Assembly (NCBI GenBank): GCA_018818065.1
Contig: JAHISV010000008.1
Location: 1 to 64,000, forward strand
Source of the DNA: Bacteroidota bacterium
GTDB lineage: Bacteria > Bacteroidota > Ignavibacteria > Ignavibacteriales > Melioribacteraceae
Length of the DNA: 64,000 nucleotides
Direction of reading: 5' to 3'
Part shown: positions 25,496 to 34,166 of the stretch, one piece after another
Layout of the letters: each line of letters opens with the position of its first letter
How positions within the stretch are numbered: position 1 is the stretch's first letter
Translations under genes and position numbers: made by a program
The notes under the pieces: model-generated
Seen by the model: the letters and a program-made list of their open reading frames with translations, nothing else
What the model was told of the DNA's origin: nothing
The model's database searches: none

Positions 25496-26032
25496 ATGAG
25501 TGATATTAGAGGAAAAGCTTTACGCACGGCGGCAAGATTGCATAGTGGACAGAAGTACAATGACGGCTCCTACGTGGAAAACCATTTGGAGCGCGTTGCT
25601 CACGCGGCTATTGAACTGGCGAAAACAGAGGGAATTATTGAACCTGAGATTCTGGATTTTATTTACTGTGTTGCCTTACTTCATGATGTATTAGAAGACT
25701 GTTTTGATTATTCCCATACCACTCTTGATGCGGAACATAAAAAACTATCTGAAAGGTTTAATGAGGGTATCGCAAATGCAATTCTTATTTTAAGCGACAA
25801 TGCATTTAATTCTACTGAAGAATACCTGAAAGCAATATCAGAAAATATGATTACAAAAATTGTTAAAGCAGCTGATCGGATTGCCAATATTCTTATGCTC
25901 GTTGAAGTAGAAGGAAAAAAGCAGCGCGAGAGATTGGCAAAAAAGTACCTCGACCAACTTCCTCTCTTCGAAAAATATAATATATATCCTGAGTTGATAA
26001 AGAAAGCTTTTTGGGAAATGTCAAAACTTTAG
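25496..26032 (+). CDS. HD-domain phosphohydrolase (SpoT-like HD)
   Basis: 178 residues, an isolated HD domain resembling the hydrolase half of RelA/SpoT enzymes. Motifs are AARLHSGQKYNDGSYVENHLERVA (first His), LLHDVLEDC (His-Asp) and KAADRIANI (last Asp). No synthetase or regulatory domain is present. It may be a small alarmone hydrolase (Mesh1-like) or another nucleotide phosphohydrolase. ATG 25496 is preceded by an AAGGGAATTGAATTA leader. Confidence 0.82.
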   Translation: MSDIRGKALRTAARLHSGQKYNDGSYVENHLERVAHAAIELAKTEGIIEPEILDFIYCVALLHDVLEDCFDYSHTTLDAEHKKLSERFNEGIANAILILSDNAFNSTEEYLKAISENMITKIVKAADRIANILMLVEVEGKKQRERLAKKYLDQLPLFEKYNIYPELIKKAFWEMSKL

Positions 26033-26212
26033 TTGTAATCTGAGATAATTCTAACAGTCATAGTATACATCAAAAAGCCTTATAAGTTCTGCCTGATTTA
26101 AGCTTGTGTGATTTATATCTCATACCTCATAAAACCACGAAACATTATATTCACACGGATGTCCAAGAGAAAGTTAATTAACCAAAATTAACCTTAACAA
26201 TGGAGAACCGGG

Positions 26213-27331
26213 ATGAAGAAAGCAACCTTTATAACATTGGGAATAATTTATATTCTTACTTCCTTTTCCCTTCTCGCAAAACCCTCCGGAAAAGAGAGTA
26301 ACGTTCAATTAGCAATCCTACTTGATACCAGTAATAGCATGGATGGTTTGATTGATCAGGCTAAATCACAATTGTGGAAAATTGTTAATGAGCTTGCCAG
26401 GTCTAGAAAGCATGGCGAGCCTATTAATCTTCGAGTCGCATTATATGAATATGGCAATGATGGGCTGCCGGCCGAAGAAGGGTATTTACGGCAGGTAACC
26501 CGATTGACAAATGACCTGGACAAAATTTCTGAAGAACTGTTTCGTTTACGGACAAACGGCGGAAGCGAATTTTGCGGAACTGCAATCAACTCAGCTGTTC
26601 GTTACCTAAACTGGAGTGAAGATCGAGGTGACCTGAAAATGATAGTGATTGCAGGGAATGAACCTTTCACTCAGGGGAGTATCGATTATCGAAATGCATG
26701 TGAACGTGCTGCAAAAAATGGTGTAACGGTCAATACAATTTTCTGTGGTAATTATAGTGAGGGTGTAAACACCGGCTGGAAAGATGGCGCAATGATTACT
26801 GGCGGTACTTACATGAACATCGATCAAAACGAACGAATTGTTCACATTGACACTCCTTATGATGATGAATTAATACGTCTGGGCAAGGCTATCAACTCTA
26901 CTTATATTGCATATGGCAAAAAAGGTGAAGAGTTAAAAGAACGTCAGGAAATGCAGGATAACAATTCCATGAGTTTAAGTCCGGCAGTAATGGCCCAACG
27001 ATCGGCGGCTAAAGCCAGTGGTCAGTATAAAAACACCGAATGGGATCTGGTTGACGCAGACTCAGAGGAAGAAATTGATCTTGAAAAAATTGATAAAAAG
27101 CTGCTTCCGGATGAATTACAAAATAAATCAGGCGAGGAGCTAAAAAGATATGTTGATGAAATGAAGTCTAAACGGACAGAAATTCAAACCAAAATAAATG
27201 AGCTGAACGAAAAGAGAAGAAAGCATATTGCTGAGAAGAGTCTTGAACATCAGGACAACACTTTTGATTCGGCGATGCTGAAAGCCATACGAGATCAAGC
27301 AGAAAAGAAAGGCTTTGAATTTAAGGATTAG
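26213..27331 (+). CDS. Exported VWA-domain protein
   Basis: 372 residues. Signal peptide 1-22 ending at LLAKP. A von Willebrand factor A domain spans about 30-215, with the metal-ion site DTSNSM (38-43) and a GGSEFCGTA segment supplying the threonine of the same site. The C-terminal 130 residues are charged and predicted helical, with a coiled-coil look (KRYVDEMKSKRTEIQTKIN). Such proteins mediate protein contacts at the envelope; no partner AAA ATPase or TPR gene is nearby. ATG 26213 has GGAGAACCGGG just before it. The gene is closed by a hairpin at 27364. Confidence 0.85.
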   Translation: MKKATFITLGIIYILTSFSLLAKPSGKESNVQLAILLDTSNSMDGLIDQAKSQLWKIVNELARSRKHGEPINLRVALYEYGNDGLPAEEGYLRQVTRLTNDLDKISEELFRLRTNGGSEFCGTAINSAVRYLNWSEDRGDLKMIVIAGNEPFTQGSIDYRNACERAAKNGVTVNTIFCGNYSEGVNTGWKDGAMITGGTYMNIDQNERIVHIDTPYDDELIRLGKAINSTYIAYGKKGEELKERQEMQDNNSMSLSPAVMAQRSAAKASGQYKNTEWDLVDADSEEEIDLEKIDKKLLPDELQNKSGEELKRYVDEMKSKRTEIQTKINELNEKRRKHIAEKSLEHQDNTFDSAMLKAIRDQAEKKGFEFKD

Positions 27332-27363
27332 ATAAAATTACTCCCGTAAACTCCCCCTCCCCA

Positions 27364-27390
27364 TTAAGCCTCAATACTTTTGAGGCTTAA
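27364..27390 (+). terminator. Terminator after the VWA gene
   Basis: A perfect 10-bp stem, TTAAGCCTCA / TGAGGCTTAA, with a 7-nt loop, followed by TTATTT. It lies 32 nt beyond the stop codon. Confidence 0.75.
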
Positions 27391-27507
27391 TTATTTAGAA
27401 CCCGGAAGGAACTTAGCTGTTGTCATTTTCCGTTTATATTGTTACATTCTATTAAAATAAGTTGTTCATTGGGGGGACTTTCGACCAACTTTTATTGGAG
27501 TTAAGTT

Positions 27508-27663
27508 ATGAAGGTGAAAGTCAGATTTAATACTGATGACTATTTAATTTTAGGACTCCTTTCCATAGGTGCCGCAATCGCTTTCTTTGGCTTATACGTT
27601 GCCGGCACTAAATTTATGCAGTGGTTAACAAGCGCCTTATCAAATGTCGATATGAGCCTCTAG
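27508..27663 (+). CDS. Small single-helix membrane protein (51 residues)
   Basis: ATG at 27508 is preceded by TTGGAG with a 7-nt spacer, a good ribosome site, and the frame runs to TAG at 27663. The protein has a charged N-terminus (KVKVRFNTDD), one hydrophobic helix from about residue 13 to 33 (ILGLLSIGAAIAFFGLYVAG) and a short polar tail. It is not recognised. It lies 99 nt upstream of the DUF4342 gene in the same direction and both look like small envelope proteins, so they may act together. Composition and ribosome site argue that it is real. Confidence 0.65.
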   Translation: MKVKVRFNTDDYLILGLLSIGAAIAFFGLYVAGTKFMQWLTSALSNVDMSL

Positions 27664-27762
27664 CTTCTTAACATTCACTGGCAATAACATTATTGATTCC
27701 AAGTATCGCTTAAGGAACCTTTATCTTTTGAATACATCTAATAGCCAAAAGGAATAAATATT

Positions 27763-28038
27763 ATGGCTACCGAATTCAAAGTTCACGCAAAAGACCTTCT
27801 AAATAAAATAGAAGAATTAATCAAAGAAGGAAACATTCGTCGTATCATTATAAAGGATGGTGAAGGAAAAACGTTTATTGAAATTCCTCTTTCTGTTGGT
27901 GTAATTGGGATGCTGGCAGCTCCCGTAGTTGCAGCCCTTGGTGCCATTGCCGGTTTAGTGGCAAACTTTACCATTGAAGTAATAAAAAAAGAAGATGAAG
28001 ATGCTGTGGACTTTGAAGAAATAAAAGATCCTGATTAG
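27763..28038 (+). CDS. DUF4342 protein
   Basis: 91 residues. The N-terminal half is helical and charged (KDLLNKIEELIKEGNIRRIII), the middle has the IPLSVGVIGMLAAPV motif and the C-terminal half holds a hydrophobic glycine/alanine helix (about 45-72) before an acidic tail. This matches the DUF4342 family, small proteins of unknown function often found with envelope or stress genes. ATG 27763 has AAGGAATAAATATT upstream. It might be membrane-associated. Confidence 0.78.
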   Translation: MATEFKVHAKDLLNKIEELIKEGNIRRIIIKDGEGKTFIEIPLSVGVIGMLAAPVVAALGAIAGLVANFTIEVIKKEDEDAVDFEEIKDPD

Positions 28039-28146
28039 AATCCAAGTCTGTTAACTAAATTAGTACCTAATTAATAACTTTAGCTTAATTTGGGGAAAGG
28101 TATTTTACAGCAGTTAAATTTCATAATTCAACAAAACGGAGGAATT

Positions 28147-28425
28147 ATGTCAAACTTAAATCTGGAAATCACTTTGTACCATACTCCTTATCACGATGAT
28201 CTAATGACTGAACTTCAGTCTATCATAAATCAAAAAAAATCAATTTACCGTAACGTAAACTCCGCCGCTGAAGTACATAAGAAGCTTTCTTATGAGGAGA
28301 GAGAATTCTTGAAACACCTCACATCGCAAGAAGATCAGATTTTTTTAAAATTGATTGAGCATAAGGGTTGGAGAGTGAACATTCCCAAAGAATCGCCACA
28401 GAAGGGTAAAATCACTTTAAACTAA
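28147..28425 (+). CDS. Uncharacterised 92-residue protein
   Basis: Start at ATG 28147 is chosen because GGAGG lies 4 nt upstream; a TTG at 28090 would add 19 residues of non-conserved look. The protein is soluble and polar, with helices around residues 15-30 and 40-75 (HKKLSYEEREFLKHLTSQ). It contains neither cysteine nor a recognisable motif. It follows the DUF4342 gene by 108 nt. Function unknown. Confidence 0.65.
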   Translation: MSNLNLEITLYHTPYHDDLMTELQSIINQKKSIYRNVNSAAEVHKKLSYEEREFLKHLTSQEDQIFLKLIEHKGWRVNIPKESPQKGKITLN

Positions 28426-28568
28426 TTCACTTCAAAAATTCATCTGAATAATTTTAAATCGTCTTATGCCTCTAAAAAACCTTTTCCAAAAAATGCGGAT
28501 GGATATTGCCAATCTTAAACGGTATTATTCCCTTTTTTCCCAGCATTCATAATGTTAATTTGCCCTTA

Positions 28569-29024
28569 ATGAAATTAAGAATAAGCAATGAAAAGTATAT
28601 AATTCGCTGCTTTGAGCTGGCAGCCATGGGAAAAGACAGCGTTGAACCAAACCCACTGGTTGGTGCTGTTATAGTTAAGAACGGCAAAATTATAGGCGAG
28701 GGTTACCACATGAAATTTGGCGAAGCCCACGCAGAAGTGAATGCTATTAAAAACTCTACCGAAAATGTAAAAGGAGCAACTCTCTTCTGTAATCTGGAAC
28801 CATGTTGCCATACAAACAAAAAAACTCCCCCGTGTGCTCCATTCATAATAGAAAATGGTATATCAGAAGTGATAATTTCTAATATTGACCCAAATCCGGA
28901 AGTCGCCGGTAAAGGTGTTGAATTGTTGAAGAAAGCTGGCATAAAGGTTGTCGTTGGTATATTAGAGAAAGAGGGAAAATCTCTGAATTCTGATTTTTTT
29001 GATCGTATTTCACCAGGCAATTGA
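28569..29024 (+). CDS. ribD: Riboflavin deaminase domain (RibD N-terminal half only)
   Basis: 151 residues from ATG 28569; a TTG at 28506 in frame would add 21 residues and cannot be excluded. The cytidine-deaminase-like zinc site is intact: HAEVNAI (His, Glu) and PCCHTNKKTPPC (two Cys). PNPLVGAVIVKNGKIIGEG is the RibD N-terminal signature. It would deaminate the pyrimidine intermediate of riboflavin synthesis. The usual C-terminal reductase domain, about 200 residues, is missing and nothing like it follows, so a separate reductase is expected elsewhere. It leads the riboflavin genes. Confidence 0.85.
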   Translation: MKLRISNEKYIIRCFELAAMGKDSVEPNPLVGAVIVKNGKIIGEGYHMKFGEAHAEVNAIKNSTENVKGATLFCNLEPCCHTNKKTPPCAPFIIENGISEVIISNIDPNPEVAGKGVELLKKAGIKVVVGILEKEGKSLNSDFFDRISPGN

Positions 29025-29041
29025 TTCTTGGATTCCAAGAA
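29025..29041 (+). terminator. Small hairpin after ribD
   Basis: TTCTTGG-ATT-CCAAGAA, a perfect 7-bp stem beginning just after the stop codon. It is not followed by a T-run, so it may be an attenuating or mRNA-stabilising hairpin rather than a full terminator. Confidence 0.4.
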
Positions 29042-29100
29042 CTGAGTATCAGTCTTAATAATTATATGAAATGAGAATAATAATCGATATTTTTTAACCT

Positions 29101-29751
29101 ATGTTTACCGGATTAATAGAAGAAATAGGAAAAATCACTAAAATCTCTAATATTCCAGGCGGGAAAACTCTTCATATTTCTGCTAATAATATATTAGATG
29201 ATTTGAAAATTGACGACTCAGTTGCTGTAAACGGCGTATGCCTGACTGCAACAAAATTGTCCGGCAATGGCTTTTGGGCTGATGCAGTGGGTGCAACTCT
29301 GGAAAAGACAACTCTCGCAACTATAAGAGAAAATTTTTCCGTTAATTTGGAACGTTCCGTACGTTTAATGGATAGACTTGGCGGACATCTGGTTCAGGGG
29401 CATGTGAATGGAATTGCTAAAATCAGCCAGATCAACAAATTGGGTGATAACTATTTTCTTGAAGTAGCAATTCCTGAGGGTCTGAAAAAATATGTCATTG
29501 ACGAGGGTTCAATTTCAATTGACGGAATAAGTCTAACAATCGCAAAGCTGAACGGAATAAAAGTCGGTGTTTCTGTAATCCCGCATACCTGGAAAAGCAC
29601 AACCCTCTGTAAAAATAAAATTGGCGATAATGTGAACATCGAAACAGATGTTATTGCAAAATATATTGAAAAATTATTACTAAGTAATACTGACGAGGAT
29701 AAAAGCAAATTCTCTGATGACTGGTTCAAAAAGATGGGATACCTAAAATGA
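29101..29751 (+). CDS. ribE: Riboflavin synthase (alpha chain)
   Basis: 216 residues, the normal length. It begins with the invariant MFTGLIEEIG and has two lumazine-binding barrels: the first with VNGVCLTA and WADAVGATLEKTTL, the second with GHLVQGHVNG and IDGISLTIA. It converts two molecules of dimethylribityl-lumazine into riboflavin and the pyrimidine donor. It overlaps the ribBA gene by 4 nt (ATGA), showing translational coupling. No FMN riboswitch was recognised upstream. Confidence 0.96.
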   Translation: MFTGLIEEIGKITKISNIPGGKTLHISANNILDDLKIDDSVAVNGVCLTATKLSGNGFWADAVGATLEKTTLATIRENFSVNLERSVRLMDRLGGHLVQGHVNGIAKISQINKLGDNYFLEVAIPEGLKKYVIDEGSISIDGISLTIAKLNGIKVGVSVIPHTWKSTTLCKNKIGDNVNIETDVIAKYIEKLLLSNTDEDKSKFSDDWFKKMGYLK

Positions 29752-30995
29752 ACGAAATGAAAGAAAATGGAAGCGAATTCGATTCCATTGAAAAAGCAAT
29801 TGAAGATATAAAGAATGGTAAAATGATTGTTGTGGTTGATGATGCTGATCGTGAAAACGAAGGCGACATTATCATGGCATCGGAAAAAGTAACACCGGAA
29901 GCAGTTAACTTCATTATCCGGGAAGCGAGAGGGATGCTTTGCATACCTATTACCGAGGAGAGAGCACTTGAGCTGGATCTCGACTTCATGGTTGCTGAAA
30001 ATACCGGCACTCATCAAACACCCTTTACTGTATCTATTGATTATCTTCACGGAACGACAACCGGAGTTTCTGCTTTTGATCGTGCGAAGACAATTCTGGA
30101 AGTTGTTAACGATGAAGCAAAACCTAATGACTTTGGCAGACCCGGACATATATTTCCGCTTATCGCAAAAAAAGGCGGTGTATTGGTTAGAGCGGGGCAT
30201 ACAGAAGCGGCGGTTGACTTAGCAAAACTTGCCGGATTAAAGCCATCCGGTATTTTGTGTGAAATTATTGATGATGATGGGACGATGTCCCGCGGTAAAA
30301 GATTAAAAGAATTTGCGAATAAATTCGATTTAAGTTTTATCTCAATTGCCGATTTGATTGAGTATAGAAACAGAACAGAAAAACTGGTTAGATGCAAAGT
30401 AGTTGTTGATATGCCCTCTAGATATGGCGATTTCAAGTTACACTTGTACGAAAACAATATTGACACTAATGAAAACGTTCTTGCTCTTGTAAAAGGTGAT
30501 TTAAGTAGTGTAGATTCTGTTTTGGTCAGAGTACATTCTGAGTGTTTAACAGGTGATGTTTTTGGCTCTCAACGTTGTGACTGCGGAGATCAATTGGCAG
30601 CCGCAATGCAAATGGTGGATGAAGAAGGCGCTGGTGTAATTTTATATCTGCGTCAGGAAGGACGTGGTATTGGTCTTGTAAACAAATTAATGGCATATGC
30701 TCTGCAGGAAGATGGGAAAGATACTGTTGAAGCTAATGAAGAATTAGGATTCAAGGCAGACTTAAGAGATTATGGCATTGGCGCCCAGGTATTAAAAGAT
30801 TTGGGGCTTTCGAAAATAAAGTTGATGACCAACAATCCTAAGAAAATTATCGGTTTAAGAGGGCATGGACTTGAGGTAACTGATCGAGTCCCTATAGAGA
30901 TTCACCCTAATAAATCGAATGAGAAATACTTAAAAACAAAACATGAGAAAATGGGTCACCTGTTTTCAATTTTCAATAAGTCAAAAGAAGCATAA
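29748..30995 (+). CDS. ribBA: Bifunctional DHBP synthase / GTP cyclohydrolase II
   Basis: 415 residues, a RibB-RibA fusion. Residues about 12-210: dihydroxybutanone-phosphate synthase with DDADRENEGDI and GHTEAAVDLA. Residues about 215-405: GTP cyclohydrolase II with the zinc motif in SECLTGDVFGSQRCDCGDQL (three Cys) and the GTP-binding LRQEGRGIGL. It supplies both precursors of riboflavin from ribulose 5-phosphate and GTP. Both active sites look complete. Confidence 0.97.
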   Translation: MNEMKENGSEFDSIEKAIEDIKNGKMIVVVDDADRENEGDIIMASEKVTPEAVNFIIREARGMLCIPITEERALELDLDFMVAENTGTHQTPFTVSIDYLHGTTTGVSAFDRAKTILEVVNDEAKPNDFGRPGHIFPLIAKKGGVLVRAGHTEAAVDLAKLAGLKPSGILCEIIDDDGTMSRGKRLKEFANKFDLSFISIADLIEYRNRTEKLVRCKVVVDMPSRYGDFKLHLYENNIDTNENVLALVKGDLSSVDSVLVRVHSECLTGDVFGSQRCDCGDQLAAAMQMVDEEGAGVILYLRQEGRGIGLVNKLMAYALQEDGKDTVEANEELGFKADLRDYGIGAQVLKDLGLSKIKLMTNNPKKIIGLRGHGLEVTDRVPIEIHPNKSNEKYLKTKHEKMGHLFSIFNKSKEA

Positions 30996-31013
30996 AACAA
31001 TATAGGAGGATCT

Positions 31014-31478
31014 ATGACCCAGATTATTCAAGGTCATTTATCTGCTAAAGGTAAGAAATTTGCAATTGTTGTAAGCAGGTTTAATGAATTTATTTCAAGC
31101 CAGTTATTAGGCGGAGCAGAGGATTGCTTAACGCGTCACGGGGCTGATGAAAAAGACCTTACGGCTGCGTGGGTACCAGGCGCATTCGAAATTCCACTGA
31201 TTGCAAAAAAAATGGCTGAGTCGAAAAAATATGATGCTGTAATTTGCCTTGGTGCAGTGATTAGAGGAGCGACTCCTCACTTTGATTTTGTTGCGTCTGA
31301 AGTTTCAAAAGGAATCGCAAATGCCAGTATGGCTACCGGAGTTCCAATAATTTTTGGAGTTATAACTTCTGATTCAATTGAACAAGCTATTGAAAGAGCT
31401 GGTACAAAAGCCGGCAACAAAGGCTGGGATGCAGCTTTAAGTGCAATTGAAATGGTAGATTTGTCAGGGAAATTATAA
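31014..31478 (+). CDS. ribH: Lumazine synthase
   Basis: 154 residues. Conserved parts are [20 protein letters not shown] and [16 protein letters not shown] with the catalytic His near 88. It condenses the RibA/RibD product with dihydroxybutanone phosphate. TAGGAGGATCT gives a strong ribosome site 18 nt after ribBA. Last gene of the group, closed by a large hairpin. Confidence 0.96.
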   Translation: MTQIIQGHLSAKGKKFAIVVSRFNEFISSQLLGGAEDCLTRHGADEKDLTAAWVPGAFEIPLIAKKMAESKKYDAVICLGAVIRGATPHFDFVASEVSKGIANASMATGVPIIFGVITSDSIEQAIERAGTKAGNKGWDAALSAIEMVDLSGKL

Positions 31479-31482
31479 TTAT

Positions 31483-31521
31483 GTTTTCATTGCCCCGGTC
31501 TGAAAACGGGGCAATGAAAAC
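31483..31521. terminator. Bidirectional terminator after ribH
   Basis: A perfect 15-bp stem, GTTTTCATTGCCCCG paired with CGGGGCAATGAAAAC, and a 9-nt loop. The A/T ends give a T-run on either strand, so it can serve both ribH and the convergent gene at 31543. Confidence 0.92.
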
Positions 31522-31542
31522 AATTAAAGAGAAACATTTTAC

Positions 31543-32130
31543 TTAGAACTTACCAAATTTCATAGTGAAGCTAGCACTCGGACCGGACAAATCACTATCC
31601 TTCAGTCCAAATGATTTAACTCCATTTACAATCCTGTAACTACCCCCAACATGAATCCTTAGGTAGCTCAACACATTCAACTCCAGGCCTACACCCGGCT
31701 CCGTTATAAAAAAAGAGTCAACGTTGTCTCCAAAATCTTCAAAATCACCTGTTCTTAAGCTAACTCCGCCGGCACCAATTAATGCCTGAAAGGTAAAATG
31801 CATCAACTCATCAGAATTGATTACATACTCCATTTCAAATCCACCATAGCCAAAATTAAGATATTGATCCTCGCCAAATTCATTTAACCCCATGTCTACT
31901 TCATTAACAAGTCCATAACCACCACCGCCAATTACAAGAGTGTGATTAATTACCCAGCCGCCACGTCCGCCTACAAGAACACCGAACTCATTATTAATTG
32001 ATGTGAATTTAACAGCTGGTCCGCCAAAGCCGCCATGCTCAATATACTTATCGCCGAATAATGTTTCTTCCTGTGCAAAAGAAGTTAAGGTAAATAATAG
32101 GATCGCAGCTACTGTCATTACTTTTTTCAT
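31543..32130 (-). CDS. Small outer-membrane beta-barrel-like protein
   Basis: 195 residues. Signal peptide 1-19 (LLFTLTSFAQ). The mature part is glycine-rich with alternating hydrophobic and polar residues, many aromatic ends, and a terminal Phe (MKFGKF), as in 8-stranded outer-membrane barrels. GGRGGWVINHTLVIGGGGYG is a typical strand-turn-strand. No family is named with confidence. It is monocistronic and convergent with ribH. A possible surface or structural protein. Confidence 0.72.
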   Translation of the reverse strand: MKKVMTVAAILLFTLTSFAQEETLFGDKYIEHGGFGGPAVKFTSINNEFGVLVGGRGGWVINHTLVIGGGGYGLVNEVDMGLNEFGEDQYLNFGYGGFEMEYVINSDELMHFTFQALIGAGGVSLRTGDFEDFGDNVDSFFITEPGVGLELNVLSYLRIHVGGSYRIVNGVKSFGLKDSDLSGPSASFTMKFGKF

Positions 32131-32308
32131 TTCATACCTCTAATAAAGATTTTATATAACTATGATAATTAGACGTACCTACCCAGAGTAAAATCTAATT
32201 TTTTATTTTTTTTGTCTTAATTATTCAGATAGTTAACGTCAAAGGATTTTTAGACGCAAATAAGAGATCAAAGTTCAGCTATGTTTTGCGGTTAATAACA
32301 GTAATATG

Positions 32309-32336
32309 GAAAAGCCCAATTTTCATTGGGCTTTTC
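32309..32336 (-). terminator. Terminator of the acyl-CoA synthetase-like gene
   Basis: GAAAAGCCCAAT / ATTGGGCTTTTC, a perfect 12-bp stem with loop TTTC, 5 nt beyond the stop codon on the minus strand. Confidence 0.85.
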
Positions 32337-32340
32337 TCAT

Positions 32341-34053
32341 CTATTCATTTCCGACAAGGTAACGTTTTATTTTTTGAGTGGTTGTTTTCTCAAACTCATT
32401 TTCGCGAATATTAAAAGACTTAACACGCTTAAAATCTGCCAGTTGTTTGTTCGCCTTTTCAATTTCTTTATCTATAATCTTTTCCATCATCTCCTGATTA
32501 ATTTGAATGCTATTCAATTCAGAAAATTCTATAAATGCCTCGGCATCAGCCACAATCTGTGCCGCAATTATCTCACCCTGTTTAGCGTCATCTTTCCCAT
32601 ATACAATACTCTCTAAAATATACGGCGATCTGTTCAGTATATCTTCTATCTCTTCAGGGAACACATTTTTTCCGGCCTTGGAAATAATTACATTTTTCAT
32701 ACGCCCATTAATATGAAGAAACTCATCTTTGTCAATAAAACCAATATCTCCGGTTTTAAACCACCCATCTTCAAAAGTGGCTTTTGTTTGTTCTTCATTC
32801 TTGTAATACCCGGGCATTACATTTGGTCCTTTTGCCCATACTTCACCGCTGCCGGTTGCATCAGGATTATTAATCTTAATCTGAACATTAGGTAATGGAA
32901 TACCTGCAGCGTTATCCTTAAAATCGTCTAATCTGTTCAGTGTAAGAATTGGTGAAGTTTCGGTTAACCCGTAGCCCTGAATAAAATTAAATCCAAATTC
33001 TCTTAATCCTTTCGCAACAAGCGGATCTGGTGCTGCGCCGCCGGCAATAAAAATTCTAACATGTCCGCCAAATCTGTTATGCATTTCCTTAAAGATTTTT
33101 TTCTTTAAACCACCAAGTCCGAATTTCTGGGCAATATTTGTAATTTTCAAAAGTGGCGGTACAATCTTCGATTTCACTTTATCTTCAGTAATAGCCTTGC
33201 TTACCCTTTTAAACATTTTATCATATAGTAACGGAACACCCAGCAGAATAGTAGCCTTAACTTTTTGAATGTCATCCACAATTGTTTTAAGTCCGCGCGC
33301 ATAATGCACTGAGCTGCCGCTATAGAGCGGGCATAACATACCGCAAGTGCACTCGTAAGTATGATGTGTCGGAAGAACCGAAAGAAATCTATCTTCAGGA
33401 TACATCATTAGCATGCTAACCATTGCAACAATATTGGCAGTTAGATTTCCCTGAGTAAGCATAACTCCCTTTGCTCTTCCCAAAGAACCTGAAGTAAAGA
33501 TTATTTCAGCAACTTCATCAGGATTTATTTTTGGCAGATCTTCAATTTCGAAGGGTGAAGCTTTATCCAACAACTTTTTCATATTTAAAAATTTGTTCTC
33601 ATCCGAAGTTTCATCCATGCAGATTAAATGTTTTACGCGCTTTAAGGAATGTTTGTGTTCTGCGAAAACATCAATAAAATTACCCGAAAAAATTACTCCC
33701 TCAGAATCAGATTCATGAATGATGTTGAGAATTTCATTTTCAGTAAGGTTTTTGTCAATGGGAACAACTACGTAGTTAAACGCCATGCATGTTAAAAAAG
33801 AAATTGCCCATTGAACTCTGTTCTCACCAATGACAGCAATATGACTTCTTTCCTTAAATCCCAATTCCCGTAGGGCTGATCCAAATTTGAGTACGTAGTT
33901 TAATAATTCCCCGTACATCACTTGTTGGATTGGGCTTGGGTTAAGATCTTCAAGCGCCAGTTTGTCCTGATATTCTTCTGCAGATCTGATTAACAATTCC
34001 TGAATAGAAGAAATCTGAGGAACATCATAGAGTTTTAATTTTTTCATGATCAT
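32341..34053 (-). CDS. AMP-dependent acyl-CoA synthetase (FadD-like)
   Basis: 570 residues of the adenylate-forming family. The P-loop reads IIFTSGSLGRAKGVML (about 186-201), a variant of the usual TSGTTGxPKG. Other parts are YGLTETSPIL, the hinge KTGDIGFIDKDEFLHINGR and the acyl-adenylate lysine loop NVIISKAGKNVFPEEIE. It would activate a fatty or other carboxylic acid with ATP and CoA, or with an acyl carrier. C-terminal residues are typical of long-chain ligases of this phylum. ATG 34053 is used; an ATG two codons later is also possible. Substrate not determined. Confidence 0.88.
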   Translation of the reverse strand: MIMKKLKLYDVPQISSIQELLIRSAEEYQDKLALEDLNPSPIQQVMYGELLNYVLKFGSALRELGFKERSHIAVIGENRVQWAISFLTCMAFNYVVVPIDKNLTENEILNIIHESDSEGVIFSGNFIDVFAEHKHSLKRVKHLICMDETSDENKFLNMKKLLDKASPFEIEDLPKINPDEVAEIIFTSGSLGRAKGVMLTQGNLTANIVAMVSMLMMYPEDRFLSVLPTHHTYECTCGMLCPLYSGSSVHYARGLKTIVDDIQKVKATILLGVPLLYDKMFKRVSKAITEDKVKSKIVPPLLKITNIAQKFGLGGLKKKIFKEMHNRFGGHVRIFIAGGAAPDPLVAKGLREFGFNFIQGYGLTETSPILTLNRLDDFKDNAAGIPLPNVQIKINNPDATGSGEVWAKGPNVMPGYYKNEEQTKATFEDGWFKTGDIGFIDKDEFLHINGRMKNVIISKAGKNVFPEEIEDILNRSPYILESIVYGKDDAKQGEIIAAQIVADAEAFIEFSELNSIQINQEMMEKIIDKEIEKANKQLADFKRVKSFNIRENEFEKTTTQKIKRYLVGNE

Positions 34054-34116
34054 TTTTCCGTTTGTGGATATCTTTATCTGCTTAAGATAAAAAATTGTGA
34101 GCCAATTTAAAATAAA

Positions 34117-34144
34117 AAAGCCTTCCTTTTTAGGGGAAGGCTTT
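34117..34144 (-). terminator. Terminator of pepD
   Basis: AAAGCCTTCC / GGAAGGCTTT, a perfect 10-bp stem with an 8-nt loop, followed on the minus strand by TTTTTATTTT. It lies 22 nt after the pepD stop, separating it from the next gene. Confidence 0.92.
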
Positions 34145-34166
34145 CTCGCAGAAATGACAAATTTAT

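Noticed and set aside
28426..29100. FMN riboswitch before the riboflavin genes
   Set aside because: The conserved FMN-aptamer elements were not recognised in the 28426-28568 or 29042-29100 gaps; only a short hairpin was seen.
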